A stretch of DNA of 64,000 nt from contig NZ_BSDY01000004.1 in NCBI RefSeq assembly GCF_027925155.1, forward strand, positions 1 through 64,000, read 5' to 3'. The notes under the pieces were generated by a model. That model had not been told where the DNA came from and did not search any database. It saw only the letters and a program-made list of their open reading frames with translations. The DNA is from Propionigenium maris DSM 9537 (lineage in GTDB: Bacteria; Fusobacteriota; Fusobacteriia; Fusobacteriales; Fusobacteriaceae). Positions 62,281 to 64,000 of this stretch are shown one piece after another (positions within the stretch are counted from its first letter, which is position 1; each line of letters begins with the position of its first letter). A program made the translations under genes and the position numbers.

Positions 62281-62892
62281 TTAAATAGTTTTCACATATT
62301 CGTTTTCTTGTTTTTTTACAAACCCCATCTTTTCAAGATATTCAGCGTGATCCTTAGTTTTAGCCCTTGCATGAAGTTCCTTATATCCCTTAAGCAGAAG
62401 GCTGGTCTTATTCTTTTCTAGGAAATGCCTTGCTATCTTGAAATCTCTATATTCTTTTGTAACATAATCCATCTCTATATAAAAAGCTTCAGTACTTACT
62501 GCTTTCCCCACTAGTACTCCTGCTATATTATTGTTCCTTAGAAAATAATATGCCACCTTATCCTTATCCTCAGAGATATCGTAGTATTCCTCTATCTCCT
62601 CAATATTGCTATCTATAAAGTGTTTAAAGTACTTTGAATCCATCTCTGCTTCCACCATTGCAAAGTCTTCCTTCTTGGTATAGATAATATACAGATAATA
62701 TATATCTATAAAAACTATTCCCAAGTTTAGAAGCCCCGTGGGCAGAGATCCTATCATAAAACCAAAGGTAGAGAACATTGCCCCGCCAAATAAGTTAATC
62801 CACCTCAGCTTTACTATCGAACTCATAGTTAAAGAAACCAATATGACTACTGAAGCCATGTAGCCAAACCAATCAATCCAGTTAATAGACAT
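62281..62892 (-). CDS. YgjV-like membrane domain fused to a GNAT-like acetyltransferase
   Basis: A 203-residue protein with two parts. Residues about 8-75 hold three hydrophobic segments (FGYMASVVILVSLTMSS, then INLFGGAMFSTFGFMIG, then LLNLGIVFIDIYYLY), resembling YgjV-type membrane proteins. Residues about 80-203 look like a GNAT domain: VAYYFLRNNNIAGVLVGK, then YVTKEYRDFKIARHFL, then LHARAKTKDHAEYLEKMGFV. The substrate is unknown. It starts the punA/nucleoside importer unit, 14 nt before punA. Confidence 0.7.
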   Translation of the reverse strand: MSINWIDWFGYMASVVILVSLTMSSIVKLRWINLFGGAMFSTFGFMIGSLPTGLLNLGIVFIDIYYLYIIYTKKEDFAMVEAEMDSKYFKHFIDSNIEEIEEYYDISEDKDKVAYYFLRNNNIAGVLVGKAVSTEAFYIEMDYVTKEYRDFKIARHFLEKNKTSLLLKGYKELHARAKTKDHAEYLEKMGFVKKQENEYVKTI

Positions 62893-63204
62893 TTTACTCC
62901 TCCATTTACCAAGACTGCATCTTAAATTATATAAAAATCTTAAGATTTAGTCAATGCTATTTGTAATACTTACCTACATATATATATGCAATAAATACGT
63001 TTTCCTTTTATATATTATCACACTTCCAAAAAAACAATATGCCTTCTGTCCTATTTGTTCTATTTTTAGCTTAAAAACTCTTTTATAGCACAGAAAACAC
63101 AGAAGTAGTGAAGAGGGATCAAAAAAAAATAACAGATCCTCAGCCTTTATTTATTTTTGCCAAAGTATCTGTTATTTTATGTCTAATTCTAATATTTGAA
63201 GTAA
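62893..63204. other. Spacer before the PP2C phosphatase gene
   Basis: AT-rich stretch. Apart from the terminator of the phosphatase gene at 63128-63176 nothing is seen; no clear promoter for the GNAT/punA unit stands out. Confidence 0.4.
63128..63176 (-). terminator. Terminator of the PP2C phosphatase gene
   Basis: A 10-bp stem AATAACAGAT/ATCTGTTATT with a 29-nt loop, then seven T residues on the minus strand. The long loop makes it less certain. Confidence 0.6.
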
Positions 63205-64000
63205 TTATTCAGTATTTTTAAGGACCACAAAGGTCAGATCGTCTACCTGCTCATAGTCACCTCTGAAGACGTTTACAGCCTCTAGAATAGCTGCCTTTAT
63301 CTCCTCTGCATTTCTGTCCTTATTTTCAAGAATTACATTTTTAAGTCTGTCTATACCAAACATATCACGACTGGAGTTTTCAGCCTCTGTAATACCGTCT
63401 GTATAGTAGAGAAGTACATCTCCCTTGGAAAGTTTTACCTCTCCCAGCTTATACTGGTAGTTAGGTACAAAACCAATGGCCACTCCCTTTACATTGTGTT
63501 CCACTACTCGCCCCTCATCAGCCTTATAAACTATAAGAGGGTTGTGTCCTGCATTGGAGTAATAGAGAGTTCTCGTAGAGTACTCATACTTACTGTGGAA
63601 GAGGGTTACAAACATATCCTCAGTTATATCTGGATAGATAATATCGTTCAGATCTGTAAGCATCTCCGATGGGTAGATATCCTTAATATTCAGTGTTTTA
63701 AGTACCGACCTTATAAGGGCCATCAGGAAGGCTGCTGGTACACCCTTACCGCTGACATCTGCTATTGTAACGGATACCCTGTTGTCATCCCTTACACAGT
63801 AGTCGTAGTAGTCTCCTCCGACCTCCTTGGCCGGCTCAAAGTAGTTGGCTATCTCTAGACCAAACACCTTATTTATCTCCTTTGGAAGGATTCTCTTCTG
63901 GATTCTGGATGCTACCTCCAGCTCCTGAGACAGTCTTTCCTTTACAAGGAGCTCAGCATAGATCTGGGCATTATTTATAGCACTGGCCACCTGAATAGCC
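63205..64000 (-). CDS. PP2C-type serine phosphatase, RsbU/SpoIIE-like (partial, 5' end outside)
   Basis: The gene continues past position 64000, so only its C-terminal 265 residues are visible. The start of the visible part (AIQVASAINNAQIYAEL) looks like the end of a GAF domain. The SpoIIE/PP2C domain follows: ILPKEINKVFGLEIANYFEPAKEVGGDYYD, ADVSGKGVPAAFLMALI, DMFVTLFHSKYE, YYTDGITEA and VDDLTFVVL, with the metal-binding Asp residues. Such phosphatases control anti-sigma antagonist proteins in stress signalling. Its partners are not in the window. Confidence 0.9.
   Translation of the reverse strand, partial: AIQVASAINNAQIYAELLVKERLSQELEVASRIQKRILPKEINKVFGLEIANYFEPAKEVGGDYYDYCVRDDNRVSVTIADVSGKGVPAAFLMALIRSVLKTLNIKDIYPSEMLTDLNDIIYPDITEDMFVTLFHSKYEYSTRTLYYSNAGHNPLIVYKADEGRVVEHNVKGVAIGFVPNYQYKLGEVKLSKGDVLLYYTDGITEAENSSRDMFGIDRLKNVILENKDRNAEEIKAAILEAVNVFRGDYEQVDDLTFVVLKNTE

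Overview
The window reads as chromosome of an anaerobic, diderm bacterium of the phylum Fusobacteriota, most likely a marine Propionigenium/Ilyobacter-like species (inference). Pointers: arginine is written almost only as AGA/AGG and the protein set looks fusobacterial or clostridial; there are two FadL-type outer-membrane porins, an RlpA lipoprotein, an ankyrin lipoprotein and a periplasmic Slt transglycosylase, so an outer membrane exists; [FeFe]-hydrogenase maturation genes (hydG, TM1266 regulator, hydF, aspA-like) indicate hydrogen-evolving fermentation; and a glutamate 2,3-aminomutase suggests beta-glutamate as osmolyte, fitting a saline habitat. I see no prophage, insertion sequence, CRISPR array, rRNA or tRNA gene.

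Layout. 0.3-6.9 kb, leftward: mutL, rlmH, two small DUF proteins, then a TPR protein and lysS. 7-11 kb: slt, a CsoR-like regulator without metal ligands, a 5'-nucleotidase, DUF1540 and a carbohydrate-binding-like protein. 11.5-15.2 kb: two paralogous small proteins around an Ala-tRNA(Pro) editing protein, then a complete AMMECR1 / radical-SAM / MEMO1 operon. 15.4-22 kb: recJ with an odd C-terminal module, a TetR regulator and two FadL porins that share an upstream motif. 22.1-26.8 kb, leftward: ruvC, a histidine kinase, trmL, the TM1266 regulator, hydG and folA. 26.9-33 kb: a sigma-70 factor behind a short upstream ORF, trxB, an ArsR regulator, an MBL hydrolase, then hydF-aspA-rlpA. 33-39.5 kb, leftward: HD hydrolase, truB, typA, ankyrin lipoprotein, and an amino-acid permease with a long structured leader. 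39.8-43 kb: glutamate 2,3-aminomutase, an acetate-type transporter and an NAPE-PLD-like hydrolase. 43-52 kb: a PLD/helicase/DUF3427 protein, a lone prepilin, small ORFs among repeats, sfsA, glyA, regulators. 52-64 kb: csp, DUF1385, an amino-acid ABC operon with a His-rich leader peptide, an antiporter-family permease, a nucleoside ABC operon with purine nucleoside phosphorylase, and a partial PP2C phosphatase.

The strongest theme is RNA-level control. A histidine-codon leader peptide with alternative hairpins precedes the amino-acid ABC operon (about 53.8-54.06 kb). An alternative-hairpin attenuator lies between the TM1266 regulator and hydG (about 24.06-24.15 kb). A roughly 200-nt folded leader ending in a very strong terminator precedes the amino-acid permease (about 34.7-35.0 kb). 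A nested hairpin sits in the mutL leader, and a 14-codon ORF is coupled to the sigma factor. Separately, folA has no ATG/GTG/TTG start that would give a complete protein and appears to start at AUU inside the end of hydG.

All calls come from reading the sequence and translated proteins. Family names rest on recognised motifs and remembered family architecture; no database search was run.
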